Shown: in pieces, positions 6,588 through 12,389 of the stretch
Layout of the letters: the number at the start of each line of letters is the position of its first letter
Numbering within the stretch: position 1 is the first letter of the stretch
Assembly: GCA_002394165.1 (NCBI GenBank)
Contig: DGTA01000075.1
Coordinates: 1,009 to 13,397, forward strand
DNA length: 12,389 nucleotides
DNA from: Lachnospiraceae bacterium UBA4348
GTDB lineage: Bacteria; Bacillota; Clostridia; Lachnospirales; Lachnospiraceae
Direction: 5' to 3'
Position numbers and translations under genes: made by a program
Notes under the pieces: generated by a model
Told to the model about the DNA's origin: nothing
Database searches by the model: none
What the model saw: the letters and a program-made list of their open reading frames with translations, nothing else

Positions 6588-7978
6588 CCTATGATCTGAC
6601 GTCCGGCAGCGGACCGCTGTATGAAAAGCTCTACCGGTCCATCAAGGAGGATATCCGCTCCGGAGTGCTGGAGAGCGGGACGAAGATCCCCTCCAAACGG
6701 GCGCTCGCCGGGAACCTCGGGATCAGTACCGTGACGGTGGAAAATGCCTATGAACAGCTGATCAGCGAGGGGTATATCTTCACAAGCCCCAGGAGGGGAT
6801 ACTATGTATCCGATATCGGATCTGCGAAGATCACGAAACAGGAGGACGGGAGGAGGGCAAAAGTCAAGATGCCTGCCAGGGAGCAGGAACTGGTTTTTGA
6901 TTTTTCCTCCAACCGCACGGAAAATGGCGCTTTTCCTTTTTCCGTATGGGCAAAGCTGATGAGGGAGACGATCTCGGAGAGGGAGAAGGAACTGATGGAG
7001 GTCTCCCCCTCCGGCGGAGTCGGACCGCTCCGGGAAGCGATCGCGGATCACCTGGCTTCCTTCAGGGGAATGAATGTATCGCCCGACCAGATCATCGTCG
7101 GGGCGGGGACGGAGTACCTGTACGGAATGCTGATCAGGCTGCTGGGAGAGGACAGGATCTACTGCGTGGAGAACCCCGGCTATAAGAAACTGCAGCAGGT
7201 CTATGAGAGCAGCCATGTCCGGTATGTGCTTGCCGGAATGGACAGCGGAGGGATCCTGGTGGATGACCTGGTAAGGCTCGGGGCCGACATTGCGCATATC
7301 AGCCCGACCCATCATTTCCCCACCGGCATCACCATGCCGGCCGGCAGGAGATATGAGCTTCTGGCTTGGGCGATGGAGAAAAAGGGACGGTATATCATCG
7401 AAGATGATTACGACAGTGAGTTCAGGCGCAGCGGCCGTCCGGTGCCGCCGCTCCAGAGCATGGACAGCGGCGGAAAAGTCATCTACATGAATACCTTTTC
7501 CAAGTCCCTCTCGGCGACCATACGTATCAGCTACATGGTTCTTCCGATCGCCCTGGCCAATGAGTATTACCGCCGGCTCGGCTTCAGCTCGTGCACGGTG
7601 TCCACCTTTGAGCAGTACACGCTCGCCGCGTTTATCAGCCGCGGACATTTTGAAAAACATATCAACCGGATGCGCCTGTATTACGAGCGGAAGCGAAGGA
7701 CGATCCTCGCCGTCATCCGGGAATGCTTTTCAAAGGACGAGTGCACCGTGATCGAGAACGATTCCGGGCTGCATTTCCTGATGAAGATCAATACGTCTGT
7801 CCCGGACCGGGAGGTGAAGGAGAGATTTGGAAGAGAGAAGATCCGGATCGCGACCATAACCGACTACGAGACCGGAACGGAGATCGCCGACAAGCACCTG
7901 TTCATCCTGAATTATTCCTCGATGGATCCGGAAAGGCTCAGGGAGGTGCTCATCCGCTGCAAAAAACTGTTTTTCTGA
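6581..7978 (+). CDS. MocR/PdxR-type transcriptional regulator (GntR winged helix fused to aminotransferase-like domain)
   Basis: The N-terminal GntR winged helix-turn-helix (about residues 10-77 from the TTG start) includes 'GTKIPSKRALAGNLGIS' and 'TVENAYEQLISEGYI', the canonical recognition region. The rest is a fold-type I aminotransferase-like effector domain. 'EDDYDSEFR' (about 274-282) and 'NTFSKSLSATIRISYMVLP' are conserved, and the latter carries the PLP-binding Lys (about Lys308). MocR proteins bind PLP or derived aldimines and regulate vitamin B6, GABA, taurine or other amino-compound genes. The length is 465 aa, or 474 from the ATG at 6554. The gene overlaps larO by 7 bases and ends at the operon terminator, so it is the last gene of the lar cluster. 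Whether it controls that cluster is unknown and is inferred only from linkage. Confidence 0.88.
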   Translation: MLTYDLTSGSGPLYEKLYRSIKEDIRSGVLESGTKIPSKRALAGNLGISTVTVENAYEQLISEGYIFTSPRRGYYVSDIGSAKITKQEDGRRAKVKMPAREQELVFDFSSNRTENGAFPFSVWAKLMRETISEREKELMEVSPSGGVGPLREAIADHLASFRGMNVSPDQIIVGAGTEYLYGMLIRLLGEDRIYCVENPGYKKLQQVYESSHVRYVLAGMDSGGILVDDLVRLGADIAHISPTHHFPTGITMPAGRRYELLAWAMEKKGRYIIEDDYDSEFRRSGRPVPPLQSMDSGGKVIYMNTFSKSLSATIRISYMVLPIALANEYYRRLGFSSCTVSTFEQYTLAAFISRGHFEKHINRMRLYYERKRRTILAVIRECFSKDECTVIENDSGLHFLMKINTSVPDREVKERFGREKIRIATITDYETGTEIADKHLFILNYSSMDPERLREVLIRCKKLFF

Positions 7979-7984
7979 CAAAAT

Positions 7985-8016
7985 AAAAGGCCTCCCTCAA
8001 AGGGAGACCTTTTTTT
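7985..8016. terminator. Bidirectional rho-independent terminator between convergent operons
   Basis: AAAAGG-C-CTCCCT (7985-7997), loop CAA, then AGGGAG-A-CCTTTT (8001-8013) form a 12-bp stem with one C/A mismatch. A T-run to 8016 serves the plus-strand MocR transcript. On the minus strand the same hairpin is followed by TTTTATTTT. Its right half lies within the last codons and stop of the minus-strand permease gene. Confidence 0.88.
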
Positions 8017-8776
8017 CAAGCAGGTAACCGCACACGAACACGCACACGATGATCATGATCAGGTTGAAGGCCGTGGCCGGGGCGGCGGCAGTGATCGCCT
8101 CAAGCGGCGTCTGCGGATTTTTGTTCAGCAACGGCAGGACGGAAACGACCTTCGAGACGAGCAGGTTCAGGACGATAAAGAGAGCAAAGCTTAAAAAACC
8201 TTTTATCTTCGGGCTGAAGTTGTAAAGGAAGGTGGCACTGAGTGTCACCGCCAGGTAGCTCACGGTCACGGTCGAGAAGAAGGAGATCAGGAAGGTGACA
8301 AGAGCTGTCACCAGGCTGAGCAGGATCTCATTGACCGGTATGTCCATACTCTCAAAGAAGGCGGACATCAGCTGCCGGAAGGTTTCCACATCGGGGACTT
8401 TCCAGTGAAGCAGGTTAAGATCGATCACTCCGAGCAGGAAAAGGAGGGCGGCGGCCGCGACCCCTAAAAGCAGCGTGTAGACCAGCTTTGAGATGATGAC
8501 CGAATAGCTGGAATTCGGGGTCATGAAGACCAGGTAGCTGCTTTTCGAGTTCAGCTCCCGGCTGTAGTTGAGGATCGCCAGGATGAATACCGTGAAAAAG
8601 CAGACGATGACGAATATAAAGAGCAGGCTGGCGCTGAGGATGACCCAGGTGTTGTTGTCGCCCTTCATCGTCAGCAGACTGTAAAGGTAGAACAGCTCGA
8701 GCAGGACAAGACCGATCCCGAAGATGGCCAGGAGTCCGCTGTTTTTCTTGAATTCATATTTCATCAGCTTAAGCAT
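7997..8776 (-). CDS. ABC-2-type transporter permease
   Basis: An integral membrane protein of 259 aa. The N-terminus 'LKLMKYEFKKN' is the amphipathic lead-in common to ABC-2 permeases. Hydrophobic segments lie at about 14-35, 44-70, 93-120, 150-185, 194-216 and 232-254, consistent with six helices. The segment 'YSRELNSKSSYLVFMTPNSSYSVIISK' (71-97) matches the conserved cytoplasmic region after helix 2 in permeases that pair with YtrB/BcrA-like ATPases. It forms an exporter with the ATPase encoded 18 bases upstream on the same strand. A GGAGG ribosome site precedes its ATG by 9 nt. The substrate cannot be read from sequence. Relatives export antimicrobial peptides, respond to cell-wall stress, or are uncharacterised. 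The last codons overlap the shared terminator. Confidence 0.8.
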   Translation of the reverse strand: MLKLMKYEFKKNSGLLAIFGIGLVLLELFYLYSLLTMKGDNNTWVILSASLLFIFVIVCFFTVFILAILNYSRELNSKSSYLVFMTPNSSYSVIISKLVYTLLLGVAAAALLFLLGVIDLNLLHWKVPDVETFRQLMSAFFESMDIPVNEILLSLVTALVTFLISFFSTVTVSYLAVTLSATFLYNFSPKIKGFLSFALFIVLNLLVSKVVSVLPLLNKNPQTPLEAITAAAPATAFNLIMIIVCVFVCGYLLEKKVSL

Positions 8777-8794
8777 TCTTATCAGCCTCCTTGG

Positions 8795-9481
8795 TTAAGC
8801 ATAGATCTGTCTGTACAGGTCAACGATGGACAGACCGTTCTCTCTGCGAAGATCATCCGCGCTACCCTGCATGACGACTACGCCCTTTTTCATGAAGATG
8901 GCATGATCGATGATCTTTTCCAGTTCATCCACCAGATGGGAGGAGAGCAGGAAAGCTTTTTCCGGAGTGAAGGCATCCATGATGGACGAAACGATCTTGT
9001 CGCGGGCGATGATGTCGATCCCGTTGAGCGGCTCATCGAGCATGATGAGAGAGGCTTCCCTGGAGAGAGTCAGCGCGATCTTCAGCTTCGCCATCATACC
9101 GGAAGACATCTTGGAGATCTTCTGCTGCGGGGACAGGTCCATGTCGGAGAGAAGGGCCAGGTAATGGCCCATGTTAAAATCATCGAAAAAGTCCCGGTAG
9201 TATTTTCCGGCGTCAGTTCCGGTCATGTAGGGATAGAAAAAGCTTTCGGTGGGCATATAGGCGACATGCTTTTTGGATTCGATCCCGATCGGGGCGCCCT
9301 CAAAAAGCATGGTGCCGGCGTCGGGCTTGACCAGTCCGGCCGCCATTTTCATGAAGGTGGTCTTGCCGCTTCCGTTCGGGCCGAGCAGGGCATAGATCCT
9401 GCCTTTTTCGATCGTCAGCGTCAGGTCGTCCACAGCTGTCATGCGGTAATATTTTTTTGTTACGTTCTTACATTCAAGCAT
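8795..9481 (-). CDS. ABC transporter ATP-binding protein (BcrA/YtrB-like)
   Basis: A cytoplasmic ATPase of 228 aa. It has Walker A GPNGSGKTT (34-42), Walker B 'SLIMLDEP' (144-151), D-loop NGID and H-loop Ser-His (181-182). The signature is degenerate, MSSGM (125-129) instead of LSGGQ. The Q-loop Gln is replaced in 'AYMPTESFFYPYMTG' (74-88). Both deviations occur in the subfamily of two-gene exporters with a permease of this kind, so inactivity is not implied. It is first in a two-gene minus-strand operon with a GGAGG ribosome site 6 nt before the ATG and a TTGACA promoter upstream. A GntR (YtrA-type) regulator often accompanies such pairs but none is adjacent here. Confidence 0.88.
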   Translation of the reverse strand: MLECKNVTKKYYRMTAVDDLTLTIEKGRIYALLGPNGSGKTTFMKMAAGLVKPDAGTMLFEGAPIGIESKKHVAYMPTESFFYPYMTGTDAGKYYRDFFDDFNMGHYLALLSDMDLSPQQKISKMSSGMMAKLKIALTLSREASLIMLDEPLNGIDIIARDKIVSSIMDAFTPEKAFLLSSHLVDELEKIIDHAIFMKKGVVVMQGSADDLRRENGLSIVDLYRQIYA

Positions 9482-9513
9482 GGTTTTCCTCCGTAACGTT
9501 TATATTGTTAAAG

Positions 9514-9532
9514 AACAGACAAAATGCCTGTT
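9514..9532. repeat. Inverted repeat near the transcription start of the ABC exporter operon
   Basis: AACAG (9514-9518) and CTGTT (9528-9532) form a dyad with a 9-nt centre. It lies just downstream of the predicted minus-strand -10 box (9539-9544), where a repressor could block transcription. It could also be a chance short repeat. Confidence 0.4.
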
Positions 9533-9538
9533 TCTACC

Positions 9539-9569
9539 AATATAGTATGTGCCTTAAGGGGTCTGTCAA
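9539..9569 (-). promoter_or_regulatory. Sigma-A promoter for the ABC exporter operon
   Basis: On the minus strand, consensus TTGACA (plus-strand 9564-9569) is followed by TATATT (plus-strand 9539-9544) with a 19-nt spacer, or by the weaker TACTAT with a 16-nt spacer. A start site near plus-strand 9532 would give a leader of about 50 nt before the ATPase ATG at 9481. Confidence 0.6.
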
Positions 9570-9571
9570 CC

Positions 9572-9591
9572 GTTTTCGTGTTTGCGAAAAC
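9572..9591. repeat. Perfect inverted repeat in the divergent promoter region
   Basis: GTTTTCG (9572-9578), loop TGTTTG, CGAAAAC (9585-9591): a perfect 7-bp dyad. It lies immediately upstream of the minus-strand TTGACA box and about 30 nt upstream of the plus-strand -35 of the cobO operon. It has no T-run, so it is more likely an operator than a terminator. Confidence 0.5.
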
Positions 9592-9622
9592 AATTTCGTA
9601 ATCCGCGGCGGGGTGCATAAGC

Positions 9623-9651
9623 TATACAGAAAACTGATTTTGTGGGATAAT
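9623..9651 (+). promoter_or_regulatory. Promoter for the cobO operon
   Basis: TATACA (9623-9628), a 17-nt spacer and GATAAT (9646-9651) with TG at 9643-9644, forming an extended -10. Transcription would start near 9658, leaving only about 22 nt of leader. That is too short for a cobalamin riboswitch downstream of the start. Confidence 0.6.
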
Positions 9652-9680
9652 CTCAGGAGAAAAAGAGAGGAGAGATCATC

Positions 9681-10202
9681 GTGAATAAAGGCTTGATTCA
9701 CCTTTACTGCGGGGACGGAAAAGGTAAGACCAGTGCGGCCTCGGGGATGGCGCTCCGGTGCGCCGGCGCGGGGGGAAGGGTGATTTTCGCCGTTTTCCTG
9801 AAAGACGGGACATCCTCTGAGATGGAGATGCTGAAAAGATGTCCCGAAATAGAAATCCTCTGCTGCGCGGAGAATTTCGGGTTCACATCCCAGATGGACG
9901 GGCGTACACGGGAAATGGCCAGGGCTGCCTATTCAGAACTTTTTTCGAAGGCGGCAGCGCTTGGGGCAAAGGCGGACATGGTCATCCTTGACGAGATCTG
10001 CGCCGCCTGCCGGCATGGCTTTGTCGGCGAGGACAGGCTGCTGGCGTTTCTTGACGATCCGGAAAGAACGGCGGAAGTCATCCTTACCGGGCGCGATCCT
10101 TCCGGCGAGATGACCTCCCGGGCGGATTACATCACCTGCATGGAAAAGAAAAAGCATCCGTTCGACCGCGGCATCGGGGCAAGAAAGGGGATAGAGTACT
10201 GA
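9681..10202 (+). CDS. cobO: Cob(I)yrinic acid a,c-diamide adenosyltransferase (CobA/CobO type)
   Basis: ATP:corrinoid adenosyltransferase that attaches the 5'-deoxyadenosyl group to Co(I) corrinoids in the cytoplasm, making coenzyme B12 precursors or salvaging corrinoids. The P-loop 'YCGDGKGKTSAASG' (9-22) is the family's GxGKGKT motif. 'DMVILDEI' (99-106) is the Walker B-like strand. The C-terminus 'HPFDRGIGARKGIEY' (159-173) matches the conserved family ending. At 173 aa it is the short Clostridia form. Cys-rich patches are present (CC at 61-62, CAAC at 107-110), the latter where LDE(I/L)N is usual. GTG at 9681 has GGAGAG at 9669-9674 (6-nt spacing). The hydrolase gene starts one base after its stop. 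No other corrinoid gene is in the window. Confidence 0.9.
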   Translation: MNKGLIHLYCGDGKGKTSAASGMALRCAGAGGRVIFAVFLKDGTSSEMEMLKRCPEIEILCCAENFGFTSQMDGRTREMARAAYSELFSKAAALGAKADMVILDEICAACRHGFVGEDRLLAFLDDPERTAEVILTGRDPSGEMTSRADYITCMEKKKHPFDRGIGARKGIEY

Positions 10203-10203
10203 G

Positions 10204-11013
10204 ATGGAGCTTCCGGTAAAAATAAGGGGCAGCGGAGCGCCGCTTTTGATGATCCACGGGATCATCAGCGACGGCTCCTTTTTCGACGAGCTGTCCCGGA
10301 ATCTTGAAGATGACTTTACGGTGATCACCTATGACCGCCGGGGATACGGGGCATCTGACGTGGAGCCGGAAGATACCGACTTTTCGGTTGCGGCGCAGGT
10401 GGAGGATGCCGCGCAGATCCTTCGCGAAAGGACACAGGAAAAGGCATGGGTCTTCGGAGACAGTGCCGGCGGCGTCATCGCGGCGGAGCTTGCGCTGCGC
10501 TTTCCGCAGCTGGTCAGGGGCCTGGTCCTGCTCGAACCATCCATCGTTTTTGATGAGGAATCAAAAAGGGAGCTGGGTGAATGGAACCGGGAGCTGAATG
10601 AATATGTCCGCCAGGGAAGGATCAGGCAGGCGATGCCGGCCTTTGCCCGGGTCATCGGCGCCGGCAGGGATCCGCAAAAAAACACGGGGATAAAGACGGC
10701 GGATCTGGCGCAGATCCGGATGGCCTATAAAAACCTGAAGAATTTCATGCTCGGTGAGCTGAACGAGATACAGAATTACTACCCTCCGATCGGGGAGGTG
10801 AAAAAGATCACGGTTCCCGTGTGTGTGCTCCTGACACAGGACGGCAGGGACAGCTTATTTGCGGTGACCTCGAAAAGGGGAGCCGCCGGAGCGGGGTGGC
10901 CCATCGGGTATGTTCCCGGCAGCCATAATGCCCCGAGGGATGAGAGCGGTCCCTTTGCGGAAGCGCTTAAGGGGGTCATCGGGAAAATGAGAAAAGGAGA
11001 GACCGGAATATGA
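10204..11013 (+). CDS. Alpha/beta-fold hydrolase
   Basis: A single-domain alpha/beta hydrolase of 269 aa, probably cytoplasmic because no signal peptide is seen. The oxyanion-hole segment 'LLMIHGIISDGSFFDEL' (14-30) and 'YDRRGYGASD' (43-52) precede the nucleophile elbow GDSAGG (85-90, Ser87). 'VCVLLTQDGRDSLF' (206-219) offers Asp213 or Asp216 as the acid, and His241 in 'PGSHNAP' is the likely catalytic base. A helical lid lies between residues about 120 and 195. The substrate is unknown: esterase, lipase-like or thioesterase activity are all possible. It sits between cobO (1-nt gap) and the phosphopantetheinyl transferase gene (4-base ATGA overlap), so it is certainly co-expressed with them. 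An editing thioesterase role next to the transferase is only a guess. Confidence 0.85.
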   Translation: MELPVKIRGSGAPLLMIHGIISDGSFFDELSRNLEDDFTVITYDRRGYGASDVEPEDTDFSVAAQVEDAAQILRERTQEKAWVFGDSAGGVIAAELALRFPQLVRGLVLLEPSIVFDEESKRELGEWNRELNEYVRQGRIRQAMPAFARVIGAGRDPQKNTGIKTADLAQIRMAYKNLKNFMLGELNEIQNYYPPIGEVKKITVPVCVLLTQDGRDSLFAVTSKRGAAGAGWPIGYVPGSHNAPRDESGPFAEALKGVIGKMRKGETGI

Positions 11014-11708
11014 GAACAGGCTGCTTTGTGTACCTGATGCGGATGCCGGACTATCTCCCGGACATTCCCCTCTCGAGCCGGATCCGGGCGGATGAAGTGG
11101 AAAGCGCTCGGAATATGCACCGGAAGAGGGAGCTTTATTTCGGCTGGCGGCTTCTTGAGTACGGAGCATATGATGCTTTCGGAGTGCGGCTTTGCGAAAC
11201 GGATGGGGAGCGGACAAAGAACGGGGCGGTGATGCTTCCTGGCATCTTCGGGTCCGTCACCCACAGCGGGGACATCCTGGGCGCAGCTTTGTGCGCGGAG
11301 CCGGTGGGGATCGACATTGAGCGCTTTTCACGGGGCGCCGCGGTGATCCGCACGGCGAAACGCATCCTGACAGAGGAGGAGAAAAGTGCAGCCCCGGACC
11401 CGGAGAATGAGCAGGCGTACCGTGATTACCTGATCCGGTGCTGGTGCGGGAAAGAAAGTCTTTTTAAAAGGACCGGAGGAGCGTTTTTTGATCCCCTTGC
11501 CTTCGATACCGTCAATGAGATGAGCCGGCTTTTTTCCCATTCGCTGACGGCCGGAGAGGAGAGAGCCCAGCTCTGTGTCTGCCCGGGTGAGGAGGCCGGG
11601 CCTCTTGCTCTCCGGGCTCTGTTTTGGGAGAAGGAAAGCGCGGGAGGGAAAAACACTGACATTTCGGGAAATATTCAATCTTTTTTGGGACGCCCATTCG
11701 TGCTATAA
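11010..11708 (+). CDS. 4'-phosphopantetheinyl transferase superfamily protein (Sfp type)
   Basis: Transfers the phosphopantetheine arm of CoA to a Ser of a carrier protein. 'GSVTHSGDILGAAL' (81-94) and 'VGIDIE' (99-104, Mg ligands Asp102 and Glu104) are the first two Sfp-family motifs. 'WCGKESLFKRTGG' (145-157) is the W-x-x-KE-x-x-x-K motif. At 232 aa it is of Sfp size (about 220-240), much larger than AcpS. Sfp-type enzymes generally serve polyketide or nonribosomal peptide carriers or have broad specificity, but no carrier protein or synthase is in this window. AAGGAG at 10994-10999 precedes the ATG by 10 nt, and ATGA overlaps the hydrolase stop. The stop codon TAA lies within the -10 box of the next promoter. 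Confidence 0.88.
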   Translation: MRTGCFVYLMRMPDYLPDIPLSSRIRADEVESARNMHRKRELYFGWRLLEYGAYDAFGVRLCETDGERTKNGAVMLPGIFGSVTHSGDILGAALCAEPVGIDIERFSRGAAVIRTAKRILTEEEKSAAPDPENEQAYRDYLIRCWCGKESLFKRTGGAFFDPLAFDTVNEMSRLFSHSLTAGEERAQLCVCPGEEAGPLALRALFWEKESAGGKNTDISGNIQSFLGRPFVL

Positions 11709-11709
11709 T
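11681..11709 (+). promoter_or_regulatory. Extended -10 promoter for pckA overlapping the end of the transferase gene
   Basis: A consensus TATAAT (11704-11709) is preceded by TG at 11701-11702 (TGnTATAAT). The -35 region 17 nt upstream is the T-run at 11681-11686, a poor match to TTGACA, so the extended -10 probably compensates. The transferase stop codon TAA (11706-11708) is inside the -10 hexamer. Confidence 0.7.
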
Positions 11710-11715
11710 GACTTG

Positions 11716-11823
11716 AAAAATTCCGTTAAATATGTAAAAATGTTTTACGGACCAATGCGGCCATGTGCCGCGCGAGTAACCGGCGACACATCGTACATCC
11801 ATAAAGAAAAGAGGTAGATAGAG
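11716..11823 (+). other. Structured 5' leader of pckA
   Basis: About 108 nt lie between the predicted start site and the pckA ATG. CCGTTAAAT (11723-11731) pairs with GTTTTACGG (11742-11750) with one mismatch. ATGTGCCG (11763-11770) pairs with CGGC (11781-11784) and ACAT (11788-11791), with a 3-nt bulge. No T-run follows either hairpin, so it is not an obvious attenuator. I recognise no known riboswitch class. The ribosome site GAGG (11811-11814) is outside both hairpins. Confidence 0.45.
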
Positions 11824-12389
11824 ATGGGAACAATTGATCTGACCAAGTATGGGATCACAGGAACAACAGAGATCGTCTACAATCCTTCCTACGAGATGCT
11901 TTTTGAGGAAGAGACCAAACCGGGTCTGGAAGGCTATGAAGTCGGCAAAGTCAGTGAACTGGGTGCTGTGAACGTTATGACCGGTATCTACACCGGACGT
12001 TCTCCCAAAGACAAATATATCGTCATGGATGAGAACTCCAAGGATACTGTGTGGTGGACAACAGACGAGTACAAGAACGACAACCATCCCATGAGCGAAG
12101 AGACATGGGCTGACATGAAGAAGATCGCTCTTGACGAGCTGTCCAACAAGAGACTGTTCGTGGTCGATTCCTTCTGCGGCGCCAACAAGGATACCCGCAT
12201 GGCGGTCCGCTTCATCGTGGAAGTGGCCTGGCAGGCACATTTCATCAAGAACATGTTCATCGTTCCGACCGAGGAAGAGCTCAAGGACTATGAGCCTGAC
12301 TTCGTTGTTTACAACGCATCCAAGGCAAAAGTTGAGAACTACAAAGAGTATGGCCTCAACTCCGAGACATGCGTAGCCTTCAATATCAC
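11824..12389 (+). CDS. pckA: Phosphoenolpyruvate carboxykinase (ATP), 5' part (3' end outside window)
   Basis: Interconverts oxaloacetate + ATP and phosphoenolpyruvate + CO2 + ADP in the cytoplasm. In anaerobes it often runs toward oxaloacetate during succinate or propionate formation. The first 188 codons are visible, of about 530 usual for the family. The N-terminal domain includes 'VMTGIYTGRSPKDKYIV', whose TGRSPKDK segment carries the Arg equivalent to substrate-binding Arg65 of the E. coli enzyme. It continues through 'RLFVVDSFCGANKDTRMAVRFIVEVAWQAHFIKNMFI', typical of the ATP-dependent class. The ATP-binding loop lies beyond the window. Codon choice is biased toward AAC, GAC, AAG and ATC compared with the upstream genes, as expected for a highly expressed gene. 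The ATG at 11824 has GAGG at 11811-11814. Confidence 0.95.
   Translation, partial: MGTIDLTKYGITGTTEIVYNPSYEMLFEEETKPGLEGYEVGKVSELGAVNVMTGIYTGRSPKDKYIVMDENSKDTVWWTTDEYKNDNHPMSEETWADMKKIALDELSNKRLFVVDSFCGANKDTRMAVRFIVEVAWQAHFIKNMFIVPTEEELKDYEPDFVVYNASKAKVENYKEYGLNSETCVAFNI

Noticed and set aside
6533..7660. Minus-strand open frame of 375 codons opposite the MocR gene
   Set aside because: The plus strand encodes a clear, full-length MocR protein. The antisense frame has no recognisable domain and is explained by G+C-rich codon bias.
9482..9680. Possible cobalamin riboswitch upstream of the adenosyltransferase gene
   Set aside because: No B12-box-like conserved core is visible, and the predicted promoter leaves a leader of only about 22 nt.
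11512..12240. Minus-strand open frame of 242 codons spanning the transferase end and pckA
   Set aside because: It crosses two well-supported plus-strand genes and the pckA promoter, and its translation matches nothing recognisable.

Overview
The window looks like chromosomal DNA of a G+C-rich member of the Clostridia, probably Lachnospiraceae-like. This is inferred from gene content (ATP-type PEP carboxykinase, LarBC with an ECF nickel importer, a MocR regulator, an NlpC/P60 hydrolase), from strong GGAGG-type ribosome sites and from tightly packed operons. No phage, IS element, CRISPR array, tRNA or rRNA is visible, and no intergenic stretch exceeds 300 bases.

Layout. Bases 1-612 hold the 3' part of an NlpC/P60 cysteine peptidase cut by the window edge. 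Tryptophanyl-tRNA synthetase (733-1845) follows and ends in a strong hairpin terminator. Next comes a compact six-gene plus-strand operon (1924-7978): larB, larC, a fused MN nickel-binding permease, the ECF T protein, the ECF ATPase, and a MocR-type GntR/aminotransferase regulator whose likely TTG start lies inside the ATPase gene. A bidirectional terminator (7985-8016) separates this operon from a convergent two-gene ABC exporter (permease 7997-8776, ATPase 8795-9481, minus strand). A divergent promoter region with two inverted repeats (9482-9680) leads into a plus-strand operon of corrinoid adenosyltransferase, alpha/beta hydrolase and Sfp-type phosphopantetheinyl transferase (9681-11708). 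The window ends in the 5' part of pckA, whose promoter overlaps the preceding stop codon and which has a leader of about 108 nt.

How the genes work together. LarB carboxylates and hydrolyses NaAD to the pyridinium dicarboxylate mononucleotide. LarC inserts nickel into the bisthiocarboxylated form. The MN-Q-O transporter brings in the nickel. The sulfur-insertion enzyme LarE and any LarA-type racemase or epimerase that would use the cofactor are absent here, so they must be elsewhere or the product must be used differently. The most interesting point is that a PLP-binding MocR regulator is translationally embedded at the end of this nickel-pincer cofactor operon. The best secondary leads are an extreme histidine tract in LarC, a perfect palindrome between the ribosome site and start of the T protein, a terminator immediately before larB, and regulatory signals that overlap the ends of coding sequences.
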